The notes: generated by a model from the sequence alone, not told the origin. Positions 1-8,392 are shown, numbered from the stretch's first letter. The stretch is 15,021 nt of DNA from Hymenochaete sp. R1 (GCA_019400425.1 JAFREE010000296.1:1-15021); one strand, 5' to 3'. A program made the numbers and translations.

Positions 1-1717
1 CTCGAGAGCGCCCTTGGCCCTGGCGAGCACATTCAAGAATTACAAAGAGTTCTCACTTACTACGCGGTAGAGTGGAAACCAAGCAAAATCCGAAAATGCC
101 TCCAAAACAAAGCATCCCTCCCCTATCAAACACTTTTAAGCGTTTTTGATGCAGAAAAAGACTCCTTGAGAAGGTCGTTTCAAGACAGCGGGTGTCTACC
201 CCCCTGTGGTGGTAAGCGTGTCGTGAGACTTACGGCAGCCCTACCAGCAGGTTTGGATCGCAAAAGGTTGAAAACCGAGAGTATGTTCTGTACACATAAC
301 TTCGAAACCTCCTACAACCTATCTGACGCCGCATTTGCTCTTTCCACACCCTGCCAGAAACTCTCGGTAAGTGAAAGCTTTTAAAGTCTTACTTGTCATA
401 AGCATTTCTCATGCTGAGCTCCATACCACCTTTCAGCCGACAAGGACATTAATTCGGTTTCTGTTAGAAGGCTTAAAGAAGACTATCCAGATGTGCTCAT
501 GAGCGTTCGTTTCTTTCACCAAACCATCATTACCGAGGATGATTTGGATTTCAATCGCATCTACATAAAGGATCTATGCGATGAGAACCTCCATGGAGCC
601 GCAGGGAGATTTATCAAAAGGCTCCCCGGGCCAGCCCCGGGTATAGGGTTTCTTTATCAAGTTCGCCGTCTTTTACACCTCACTTTATGCGCGCTCAGCT
701 GATTCTTTGGGTGTACGACTAAGGTGAAAGATGATACTTCTCGGTCTCCCGCATCATCTGCACTGCATTCCGAATCATCAGAATCGGCACAATCTCAAAG
801 CGAAGCTTTATTCCGAAGTCCGTACTTTGATATACAATGCATTGCACATTGCATACTCGCGGAGAATTATGACAAAACTCTATGGCCCAGTGATTTTTTC
901 ACTGAATTTGCTGCCGACGTGATGATATTCGGGATTCTAAGAGCCTTCTGCACCTCGGATAGTTGGGACTGCGACGGCTTTGTATGGCTAAGGTATGCTG
1001 GCCGTCATCGTGATATCATTCTTTGTTGGTGCCTTATCGTATCATCACAGCTCAACGCAAAACTGGCCGTGGGCTCTAAAGCATATCGTCCAAAATACTG
1101 GGAATCTTCAATCCTACTTACCTAGGAATGACTTTGGATTATGGCACAATGGCTTCCCTAGACTCCTTGTCGAAGTAGAAAGCTCTGACTCTGAGAGGTA
1201 TTCAGACTATAATCGACTCCTCTTCCAAGGCGCAGGCATAGTTCATATCTCTGAGGCAATCATAGCGAAGCAAGGAATTGTCGAAGATAGAGATACGGAG
1301 AAAACACCCACTACTTTTTTCATTTTATTGCTATACTTAAAAAAGAACACTGCTTCCGAATGCATCTACATGTTCAAAAAGGGTGATGAGGTCGGTGACT
1401 CCGTCATGATCGTTCTTCGTCATCGCCTGGAAAGTCTACTAATGGTGTCTATTTAGGTACATTATATTCCGAAGCAACATGATGTGAGATTGCGTGGTGG
1501 ACGCCTTTCGCTACTGTTTGAGCTATATTCCTATTTGGAATGGCTTGAAGGGGAGGGACGATTGGGATCATTGACCAGTCAAGACGAATTGCTTCAGAGG
1601 CTATCCCAGGCTAAAACTCACAGTTCGCTCACATCGCAATGCAAGCGTGCCATGATAAGTGACGGAGGACCTGATGCGAAGAAACAACGACCTGAAGGAT
1701 CATCGGTGCCACTGTAG
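1..1717 (+). CDS. Unknown basidiomycete protein, 5'-truncated by the window edge, six exons
   Basis: Exons that keep one open frame are <1-280, 358-366, 437-660, 724-992, 1051-1390 and 1457-1717, giving 460 residues before TAG at 1715-1717. Most introns have clear signals: GTATGT..CTGAC..CAG (281-357), GTAAGT..TTTCAG (367-436), GTATGC..ACAG (993-1050) and GTCGGT..CTAAT..TAG (1391-1456). The 661-723 intron has a weaker GTTCGC donor but is required, because the frame otherwise stops at 702. Around residues 295-320 is the stretch PRLLVEVESS followed by RYSDYNRLLFQGAGIV. That pattern, a hydrophobic strand ending in E-V-E-S then a helix, recalls the core of PD-(D/E)XK-like or Uma2-like folds, but the catalytic lysine is not evident, so no function is assigned. 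The C-terminus is polar (SDGGPDAKKQRPEG) and could hold a nuclear localisation signal. The start lies outside the window. The coding status is fairly sure; the function is unknown. Confidence 0.65.
358..366 (+). other. Candidate 9-nt microexon inside the first gene
   Basis: The upstream exon ends at 280 in phase 1 and the downstream exon opens at 437 needing one prior base. Joining 280 directly to 437 keeps the frame. Inserting 358-366, which sits between a good acceptor (CTGAC, pyrimidines, CCAG at 357) and a perfect GTAAGT donor at 367, also keeps the frame. The microexon would turn one Thr codon into Lys-Thr-Leu-Ala. The good signals on both sides favour a real exon that may be alternatively skipped. 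Confidence 0.5.
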
Positions 1718-1839
1718 CTTTGTGATGTAATGCTATAACTTTATGTTCTTCTCATTGCTCGTTTCTTTAACAATGGCTTGAAGTCTAAATGATATATGTT
1801 ATAGTGGATTTGCAGATCATAACACTTAACATTCCGTAA

Positions 1840-3331
1840 TCATGGCAAATGTGCCCTCTCCGCCAATCTTATCTGCTGTAATTGTGGTAGAATATCGGCG
1901 ACCTCAGTCCAGCCAGCGCAGTGGCTTTCAATAAAACCGGGCCCATTTCTCTCGTGGAAAATGTTGAGGTTATCGAGGGAAGGGGCGAAATGACTAATGT
2001 GAATGGCGACAAATAGAGGGTCCTCAATCCATGAGTGCCCCACGTGCAGCAATGAAAGAGAATGAGACGAAGTTTCAATGTCGAAAAGGGTCGGATCTTC
2101 TGTTTTTGATGCATGGATATGCAGGTGTAACGTATGCAGACGCTCGCAACCTGACGAAAGATCAACTTTAGACTTGAAGTGATGCTGCATGAATCTCCGA
2201 TAATCGATACGTACCTGCCATGAACAGAGCCAGTCCTGCTAGCGTTGTCTTTGGAGGCCCATAGGCTAATGGCCATCTAGATAAAGGGCATAGCCTGACA
2301 ACTTCTAGATTTGGACATGCAATGACCAAGTGTTGGATGTCCACGTCTCTGAACCGGCGTGACTCGGGAAGGTCTACTTCAAATCGGGTGAGTAGCGGAA
2401 AAGTCAGCCTCGAGTGCTCTGTGTTTTCGATACTATCCAAGGGTAGACGTCTGGCAACGTTGTCGCCCCTTGAGGTGGAGCGTATTGAGGTCCATGAAAC
2501 GTGATTCACCGGAGGGAGTGATGACAAAAGACCGCAAGCTATCCTTGAATTGCCTGCTCACCGTCAACCAGAGTGTTCGCCATTCTTTCTCGTCTTGAGT
2601 TTCGTCTAATGATTACTCAATGTTTCGAATGGGTACCGGCACGCGAGCGAGGAAACTCGTCGCAGACTTCAGTTGACCCCGTACGTGAACATCGCACAGG
2701 CGTTTGAAGCCAACGAGGATGGCTGACTCGGTAGTCGACGCCGGTGTAGTGGCGAGATCGGGTGTCGCGAATCCAGGCGAAGAAGATCCAGAGGTAGGGA
2801 TGCCGCTGAAAAAACTCGCAACACACCCCGTCACTACGATCGGCGACTTCGATTTGAAGAGATGTGAGGGAGGGGATGGAAACCAGCCAACGACCGATAG
2901 AAGGCGACAGTGCTCCAGGCGCGAAACGGGAAACTCTTTCGAGAGTCGACTGTTGCTGGAGAAGACGAGGAAGATTTTGGAGAAGGCATGAGGGGGTCGT
3001 TATAGAAATTGCCGTAAGACGCGTGGCGGAAGAAACGTAAGACAGATTAATCGGATAGCTCCTCTTAGGCAATGGACGATCCGGCTTCGACAACAACACA
3101 ACGTACTTGTGGGCCAAGTACGAGCTTGTTCCGCCGTAATCCTTCTGATGTATTGCACTTCCAAGCGTAAGCCTTCAAGTTGGGAAGAATGTAGTCACGA
3201 GGTTTGGTCTCCTCCAGAACAGTGAAGATGCTTGGGTGAAAGCTCGAGGTGTTCTCGTTGTACGATATCTTGCGTACCCGTTCTGCGTGCACCAAAAACC
3301 TTGCCCAATCCTCTGGATCGGGGTGTTTTGA
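1840..3331 (-). pseudogene. Decayed leucine-rich-repeat protein of the basidiomycete F-box family, N-terminus not found
   Basis: Read leftward, the fragments give the usual architecture of these proteins: DPEDWARFLVHAERVRKISY, then LPNLKAYAW, LTSLQIEVADRSD, FKRLCDVHVRGQLKSATSFL, LTVSRQFKDSLRSFVIT, FPLLTRFEVDLPESRR, CPNLEVVRLCPLSRWPL and CERLHTLHLHI. Two introns look real: 3106-3064 (GTACGT..AAG, 43 nt, joins two frames) and 2214-2151 (GTACGT..GTCAG, 64 nt). The first recognisable exon is preceded by a good intron tail (CTGATAAC..CCTACAG, acceptor at 3332). Three lesions cannot be explained by good introns: a +1 shift at or near an A6/T6 run (2809-2814), an in-frame TAA at 2613-2615 with coding similarity continuing in the same frame, and a second +1 shift between about 2527 and 2433. 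No F-box (LP..[LI]..I..L) segment was found upstream, where the next gene begins. Such proteins normally act as substrate adaptors of SCF ubiquitin ligases; this copy is probably dead. Sequencing errors are an alternative for the shifts. Confidence 0.65.
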
Positions 3332-3496
3332 CTGTAGGAATGTTATCAGTGAGATAACGGTAATAACATCGATGGAAACGCACGAATCCAGAACCCGGCC
3401 GGCGGGATCTTTTAAATAGCTTCCTCGGGAAAAGTGGGTTTTAAGAGTTCGCGACGCTTTTGCAGATTCGATCTCCCCAAGCGTATAGACTTTTAG

Positions 3497-4585
3497 GCAC
3501 TAAACTTCATCTGTTCGGTGAAACTTGAAGATGCGCGCGCCACCGTATGCGAAGAACCTTCGGGCCAACCGGAACTTCTTTGTGACCTCGCAGAAGCTGG
3601 CCTCAACCCAGAGAACTGCGAACAGTGGTTCGAACACGCTGTTGTCGGACTCGTTGCAATCACCTCGGTATTGCTCATCGTTCGTGTAAGCTATTGTGTT
3701 TCATGCTTGCTTACTTAGCCCGCTCATGTGCCCGAGGACCAGAGTCACCCGACATCTCCTGATCAGAATTGCAATGCCATCGACTGCGGAGCTACCTTCT
3801 CTAGACCGCCATCGTCTATCGCATCATTCGAGACGACATTTGCGTCATCTAGTGGAACGTGTTCTTTGCAAAGTGAGGGGGCTGATGCAGGTGTTATCGA
3901 TAACTGTACGACGGTTGTCGAGAAAGCGAAGGTCTCAAACAAGCGCACGATTCTGTCGAAGTTGAAGCAGACCAGTCTCACTGCGTTCACAAAAAAATTG
4001 GGTTGTTTATCTCCTAAGAGAAGCCGTACTGCAAGTGTTGGAGGAAGCGTGACGACTAGAAGACCGACGAAGATAATGAAGGTGCTAAACAACGTCTTTA
4101 GCAAAGGAAACCTCGACACCATACAGATCGCACCGTCTCATGCTCCACCCGTCTCTGCTCCTCCCGGAACCGATATCGCGTTTGGCGCGCAATTACTGGA
4201 TAATCAGTCCATGGTAGAAGGAAGGGAACCTCCGCCAAGCTCTACGTGTGGATCGGATTGGAATGAAGACGTGGGTGACACGGCGTTCGTCGTTACTTCC
4301 GAGATCGGTCGAGATGTGAATAAGGAAGAAACGGAGGACCGCATCGTCGACTTCACAAATCCTAAAGATGCCAGTGAAGATGACGAAGATGAAGACGAAG
4401 ACGACGACGGCGACGTCGAGGAAAGAAAGCCCGCGGGTCGGTTCGACATGTCTCGACCGTACGGCGCCGAGAACTTCAAGAGCAATCCGAGCACGACAGA
4501 AGTGCTTGAGAAACCTCGAACACGCGGAATTGATCTGGTGGAAAACCATTCGTTGGTGCTGAGCGCGGTAAAGGGTCGCTGCTAA
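3497..4585 (+). CDS. Unknown protein with a membrane-like segment and acidic tract; 5' end not resolved
   Basis: An open frame begins at 3497, directly after a possible acceptor (CTTTTAG, ending 3496), and has no usable ATG, so an upstream exon is implied but was not found. The first part includes ELLCDLAEAGLNPENCEQWF followed by a hydrophobic stretch (VVGLVAITSVLLIV) that could be a short membrane segment. A GTAAGC donor at 3686 and an acceptor at 3736 (51 nt) or 3742 (57 nt) join it in phase to a 3' exon ending at TAA 4583-4585. The 3' exon encodes a basic patch (KKLGCLSPKRSRTASVGG) and an acidic run of about 18 D/E residues (4374-4422, GAN repeats). The ATG at 3531 opens a different frame of 52 codons that looks less protein-like. 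A GTAAAG donor at 4569 with an acceptor at 4612 would replace the last residues by a longer tail ending at about 4749. No family was recognised. That it is a gene is likely; the exact ends are weak. Confidence 0.45.
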
Positions 4586-4893
4586 AAGAGTGCACGAGGG
4601 ACGAACTGAAGAAACAAGTGACGCCGCATATTGAGATGTGGATCTTGATCTCGAGGCTACAGACTGGGAGGACACATAGCGCAGTTTGGAAGAACGCGTG
4701 CCAGTGTCCTGGTCCATATTATAGATGCTGGCATCATCGTGTGCAGTAGCAAGCGCTGAGGAGGAAAGAGAACCTGCAGAAGTATACGTGCAGTAATACA
4801 CGCCGTCGTCATGATAGAGCTTCAAGTTTATACAAACACCCATGACACCGCACGACTCGCACGAAACCGGGGGCTAACCCGCCCCACTTAAAC
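4586..4893. other. Region between two convergent genes
   Basis: About 300 bases separate the 3' ends of the flanking convergent genes. From roughly 4535 to 4749 a second plus-strand frame is open and reads like protein (for example TRDELKKQVTPHIEMW), so part of this stretch may be the alternative 3' exon of the upstream gene. A long minus-strand frame across 4193-4843 is antisense to the acidic tract and has only shadow-like composition. Nothing else was recognised. Confidence 0.4.
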
Positions 4894-6051
4894 TCAGTTC
4901 CCAAACGCGTACGTGCCCTCCGATTGGGAGACGGCCGCGCCCTGCATGTCGTTGGTCATATAGTATCCGCCGCCAGTGACGTCCGCGTTCGAGTAACCCT
5001 CAGCACCCATCGTCGCCGTACCAGATGCATCACCAACGCCGGTCCCCGCGAATCCCTGCGACGCATCATACAATGTCAACGCATCGAAGCCAACGAGATT
5101 CTGCAGTTCATCCTGCAAGAACGAGCCCTCCGGTGAATGGTTCGAGCTTCCCACCCACCGCCGCCGCCGCCGCCGTTGCACCATTACCACGCTCGAGCTG
5201 TGTCGCATACACGGCCGGACTCGACTGACTGCTCTGCACCGTCTGGTTCGCCGATGACGAGTAATACGGGTGATGCATGTCACTCCTCGTCGCATTCGGT
5301 CTTGATGCGAGACAAGGTCCCCGTTGAAGGGGCTCTCGAATGGATTGACGGGGTCAGAGTCCTCGCTTAGATTTATCGAAGACCCTTCAGATACGGACCC
5401 GGGTGAGCGGGCGACACCCATGATGGTCCTTGAGCTCTGATCGCGCAGCCATTGATTATTGCGCTCGCTCGATTTTGGCAAATCAGATTGCTTTAGCCAT
5501 TCCAGAACAGCGGAAGGATCTTCCGGGTACTTTTCGCTGAATTTACTTGCATCGGGCTCCAATCCGAGGCCGGATACTGGCTCGAAGTCGCGAGCGATAA
5601 CTGTTTTTGCTCGCCCTTGCTCCTGCAGTTGGCGGCGCCGAGAGGAGAGGCCGCCCGTGTCCCGAGAGTCTGTAGTGACATTATCATCCTTCGATTCTGT
5701 GTGAGACGATGTCCCTGAGAAAGAGAGCTCGAATTCTGACTCGCTCGCACTACGATTTTTGTACTTGTCAAGGCGAACGAGAGCGGAAAGACGTGGGCTG
5801 TCATAATCGACGGTAATGGGTAATGGAGATGCGGGAGGTGACATGCCTATTGCCAAAACTCTGACTTGAGAAGATAGACTGGGCAGAAGATGCAGGAGGG
5901 TCGTCGACGCCTGCTTGGAAATATTGAAAAGCTTCGGTAAGGTTGGACTCGGAGTGATGTCTGTGACCTCGCCATCGTCATCCTTGTATGCGATAGTAAA
6001 TGAGAAGGCCAGAAGCGCGAAAGCGGGATTCAGGTCAAGGCTGGGAAACAA
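4894..6051 (-). CDS. Unknown Ser/Gly-rich low-complexity protein with two probable introns
   Basis: A single frame is open from ATG 6051 to TGA 4894, but its middle is an abnormal Arg/Cys-rich stretch. Over that stretch another frame reads naturally (MHHPYYSSSANQTVQSSQSS, then a poly-Ala tract). Two introns reconcile this: 5394-5333 (GTATCT..CTGAC..GAG, 62 nt) and 5158-5113 (GTGGGT..TTGCAG, 46 nt). The result is 349 residues in three exons (6051-5395, 5332-5159, 5112-4894). The tail (GGGYYMTNDMQGAAVSQ to FGN) is Gly/Tyr/Asn/Ser-rich, as in activation domains or disordered regions of fungal regulators, but no DNA-binding domain is visible. A second possible start is Met70 (ATG at 5844), where Pro/Ser-rich coding begins; the residues before it are partly hydrophobic. 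The alternative to introns is a pair of compensating frameshifts. Function unknown. Confidence 0.5.
   Translation of the reverse strand: MFPSLDLNPAFALLAFSFTIAYKDDDGEVTDITPSPTLPKLFNISKQASTTLLHLLPSLSSQVRVLAIGMSPPASPLPITVDYDSPRLSALVRLDKYKNRSASESEFELSFSGTSSHTESKDDNVTTDSRDTGGLSSRRRQLQEQGRAKTVIARDFEPVSGLGLEPDASKFSEKYPEDPSAVLEWLKQSDLPKSSERNNQWLRDQSSRTIMGVARSPGSVSEGSSINLSEDSDPVNPFESPFNGDLVSHQDRMRRGVTCITRITRHRRTRRCRAVSRVRPCMRHSSSVVMVQRRRRRRWVGSSNHSPEGSFLQDELQNLVGFDALTLYDASQGFAGTGVGDASGTATMGAEGYSNADVTGGGYYMTNDMQGAAVSQSEGTYAFGN
5158..5178. repeat. CCG trinucleotide microsatellite (poly-Ala coding)
   Basis: Consecutive CCG units on the plus strand read as GCG/GCA alanine codons on the minus strand, in the frame that follows the HHPYYSS-type segment. 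The tract ends exactly at the proposed GTGGGT donor, so slippage here could move the exon edge. Confidence 0.8.
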
Positions 6052-6167
6052 GTTGAGAGTCCGCCATCGTGCATAACGCGCGCGTCATCGGGTGGCACAA
6101 CTCATCCTCGAACCCCCCATCCCCATCATTCATACCTCCCTTCCACTCCCTCATCTCCGCTTTACAG

Positions 6168-6860
6168 GCTCACGGCACATACTTATATCCACAAGACGGC
6201 CAGACCGAAGCCGCCAAGAAGGAATACGCCTACCCCGAAGCAGGCGCCTGCAGTGGCATGCGCCCGCCGGCAAACACCATGGCAAGCCCCTCCAAAACGA
6301 TGAGTATGCCCATCCCCGGCCCATCCTCCTTCCACACCGAGTACCCCGGTGGGCTAGCAGGATGTGACTCAATAAGGAAGGTGATGTGCAATATTTGAGA
6401 AAAGAACATTCGCCTGAGGGATATTTTGATGAGAATGGTGTTTGAGAATGCGCTCGTGCTGACGATGATTTTAGCCAGGTCGACAAATTCGATGTTACAG
6501 TTGATTGTGAACGCAAAGTCAGTGGGTATCAAGCAGATTTTTGACGAGATTAAAGCAGTGTCAGATTGGGTACTTTTCTTGCGGACTTGAAACCAAGCGG
6601 GAAATATGTAATGGAGGACTTTAAGATTGGTGGTATCACATCCAGGTACATAGTTTTGCTTTTTTTAAAATGTGAATCGAGTTTGTCTAATAAGATACGT
6701 TATAAAGGTGTTACCATTCTTTCTCAAATGGGAACATTAGCCGCTAGATGCAGAGGCACGGTAAACTCTTACGACAAACAGTATACCTCGTTCCGGTCAT
6801 CAGTCCCAGTGGTGAGTTGACAGTCTTTCCTTCGGACTCTATGAGACTTGAGCAATTCCC
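6168..6860 (+). pseudogene. ILV3: Truncated dihydroxy-acid dehydratase (DHAD) pseudogene
   Basis: DHAD converts 2,3-dihydroxy acids to 2-keto acids in valine, leucine and isoleucine synthesis in mitochondria and uses an Fe-S cluster. Recognisable blocks in order are AHGTYL; EAGACSGM..ANTMAS (the family's PGAGACGGMYTANTMAS block, with the cluster Cys kept); KNIRLRDIL..FENALVL; ARSTNSMLQLIV..AKSVGI (family GGSTNAVLHL); AVSDW; FLADLKPSGKYVMEDF; KIGG; and, degraded, PVISPSGELTVF (family P[IT]..TGHLTI). The first block follows a pyrimidine-rich intron tail ending CTTTACAG at 6167, so the fragment begins at an exon edge; no earlier DHAD exons were found. Lesions are TGA at 6396-6398 within an otherwise continuous frame, a one-base deletion near 6571-6577 just before FLADLKPSG, loss of one codon (usually His) near 6622, and stops or shifts after about 6708. 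A probable intron (GTACAT at 6646, branch CTAAT, acceptor 6707) is retained. The family call is strong; the distal end is approximate. Confidence 0.85.
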
Positions 6861-6889
6861 ACTCGAGCTGTCGTCTTATTTAACTATAA

Positions 6890-7140
6890 TTGATACAAGA
6901 TAATACAAGGATATTATAAGATTTCGAGTCAGACTGTCATATTGGTTTGAGATATGACAAGATTTCGGCCAATCTAGTATGCATCTGGTACGACCTTGTA
7001 CCACCTTATATGCTCGCCACAAACCTTGTATCAATCTTATATGGGTTTTTACCAATCTTGTCAGATTTTCATGTGCTATGTGGGCCTTGTGGGCCTTGTA
7101 GCCCTTGTATAACCTTATAAGGTCCTTATAAGACCCCCAT
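6890..7140. repeat. AT-rich block of short interspersed CCTTRTA-type motifs
   Basis: About a dozen copies of CCTTGTA, CCTTATA, TCTTATA and TCTTGTC are scattered in one orientation (for example near 6990, 7005, 7025, 7035, 7060, 7085-7140). Read on the other strand they are TACAAGG or TATAAGG. Multiple short motifs of one orientation next to a GC-rich palindromic module resemble the subterminal repeats of hAT-like DNA transposons. No coding is apparent. Confidence 0.55.
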
Positions 7141-7164
7141 TTTTTGGCCTTTTCGCTGATGCCG

Positions 7165-7295
7165 ACTACGACGCGTAGTAACGGGTCCCGTAGCCCGTAG
7201 CGGCCCTCAAAACCTACGGGCTGCCCGTTACTACGGGTCCCGTAGCCCGTAATGCGCCCGTCCAACTACGTGAAAACTACGCGTAGCCCGTTAAC
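7165..7295. mobile_element. GC-rich palindromic module, candidate DNA-transposon terminus or MITE
   Basis: A 19-base direct repeat (ACGGGTCCCGTAGCCCGTA) occurs exactly at 7181-7199 and 7233-7251. The second copy lies in a perfect 15-base palindrome, CTACGGGTCCCGTAG at 7231-7245. Further CCCGT/ACGGG units lie at 7211-7230, 7255-7262 and 7281-7292, in both orientations, and ACGCGTAG occurs at both edges (7171-7178 and 7280-7286). No transposase is visible within the window. Element class and boundaries are inferred. Confidence 0.4.
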
Positions 7296-7299
7296 GCAA

Positions 7300-7755
7300 C
7301 GGAGTACAGCCCTAACTGTGCAGTGCTGCGTTCTTGTCTCCGAGTCCACTCCTGATACTCACCTGACTCCCCCCCCCCCCCTTTCCTCAATCAATAACAA
7401 TAGCGCTGATCTTGTGCCACAGCCTGGCAGTGAGTCGTGACGGAGGAACTTGACGCCCAACGATCTCATCCATCTCATCTCATTGAATTCTACAACCTGA
7501 ACTTGAAAGCCACCGGTGAGACCTCGCGAAGACAGGATGAGGATTGGGACGCATCATTCGAAAAGGAAGGAGGCGCGGCGGTCACCGCGCGGTGTGGCCA
7601 CAGGCAGTACACATTCAAAAGAAGCAGGCTTCGAATCGACATGCATTAATAATACGGGCGAAAGAGTACCAGTACCAGTACCACGAGATCAACGCAAGCA
7701 CGGACCGAAGTCCTCAACTTGAAGACACGGTCCGCTCGGAAAGCGCAAGTCAAGC
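7300..7755. other. Gene-poor stretch with a C13 run and a TACCAG repeat
   Basis: A run of 13 C lies at 7369-7381 and three tandem CAGTAC/TACCAG units at about 7667-7685. Open frames of 60-75 codons overlap one another (7437-7649, 7516-7722, 7544-7768) without clear splice sites or family resemblance. Part may belong to the retroelement relic that follows. Confidence 0.4.
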
Positions 7756-7930
7756 CTCATCCAAATGAGGAGCCAACACATACACATACTCCTCAACAAA
7801 CATTTGGCACGCATAGGCGCCATTGATACCCCCACTGGGACGCCCAACCAACTGCACTCGATGCGACGAGCCCGAGACCGTCCTCCACCTCCACTGTACT
7901 GTAGTCAGAGACCGAGGAAAGCGGATTTGA
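7756..7930 (+). mobile_element. Relic of a non-LTR (LINE-type) retrotransposon, C-terminal end
   Basis: The plus strand encodes LIQMRSQHIHILLNKHLARI followed by GAIDTP. After a one-base frame change it continues with NCTRCDEPETVLHLHC. This matches the C-terminal region after the RNase H domain of fungal LINE/Tad1-type elements, which reads roughly L..LRTGH..LN.HL.RI, then C..C...ET..H.L..C. The Cys-Cys-His-Cys pattern is intact at about 7853-7896. A stop (TGA at about 7926) ends this frame soon after. Reverse transcriptase and endonuclease are absent, so this is a short dead fragment. Two minus-strand frames over the same bases are antisense shadows. Confidence 0.6.
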
Positions 7931-8131
7931 AGTCCGTCCACTGGCAGGGACTCCAGGCACAGCCCGGAAGCATTTATTTATATTGTCAGTGGTTCCGAAT
8001 ATCAATATCGTTCAAGAACTGATCGATAAGGAAGAAGAGACAGGTGAAAATGCTCGCTCGGGGGCAAAAGGCCTAACCTAGTACTGTACTCATTAGTCCC
8101 GATTCGTGGCTGGCTATCTTCAGCCTGAGCC

Positions 8132-8347
8132 TCAGGCCCTCAGCATCGATTCTGTCTTCTGCCTGCACTCATATCGTCTATACTCGTCTCGTACCCCATT
8201 GAGCTTGATATTCTCATCGACAAACTCGTATATCTCCATCGCCGTAGGCATCAGAAACATCCGCCCAAGCTGGCCGAAAGTGCTTGTTACTACTGGCATT
8301 CGTAATCCTAGCATCGCCTTTTCTACCACACAACAGTCATTCCACAC
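8132..8347 (-). CDS. Small unknown open frame, divergent to the cyclophilin gene
   Basis: A 71-codon frame with ATG at 8347 contains [20 protein letters not shown] and [12 protein letters not shown], which has a plausible globular or helical composition. It starts 46 bases upstream of the cyclophilin ATG on the opposite strand, so the two could share a promoter. No family was recognised, and the 109-codon plus-strand frame over the same bases is Ser/Tyr-rich and less convincing. It may also be an internal exon or chance. Confidence 0.25.
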   Translation of the reverse strand: MWNDCCVVEKAMLGLRMPVVTSTFGQLGRMFLMPTAMEIYEFVDENIKLNGVRDEYRRYECRQKTESMLRA

Positions 8348-8392
8348 TTCCCGGGAGGGTGGAAGTGCATCAAAATCTCACCGAGATTCGCA

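Noticed and set aside
166..384. Short ORF starting at 166 taken as a separate gene
   Set aside because: The same frame is open from base 1, so the apparent start is not ATG-supported. It is the upstream exon of the first gene, running into an intron.
3531..3689. ATG-initiated 52-codon frame as the start of the acidic-protein gene
   Set aside because: It reads less like protein than the overlapping frame with ELLCDLAEAGLNPENCEQWF, and it needs a GTGTAA donor instead of the better GTAAGC.
4193..4843. 216-codon minus-strand ORF
   Set aside because: It lies antisense to the acidic tract (GAN codons give Ser/Val/Phe-rich antisense) and spans the convergent 3' region with no splice or family support.
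6151..6516. Minus-strand ORFs over 6151-6532
   Set aside because: They are antisense to the clearly recognisable DHAD sequence on the plus strand.
7750..8005. Two minus-strand ORFs of 63-70 codons
   Set aside because: The plus strand of the same bases carries the LINE Cys-Cys-His-Cys motif, which explains the region better.
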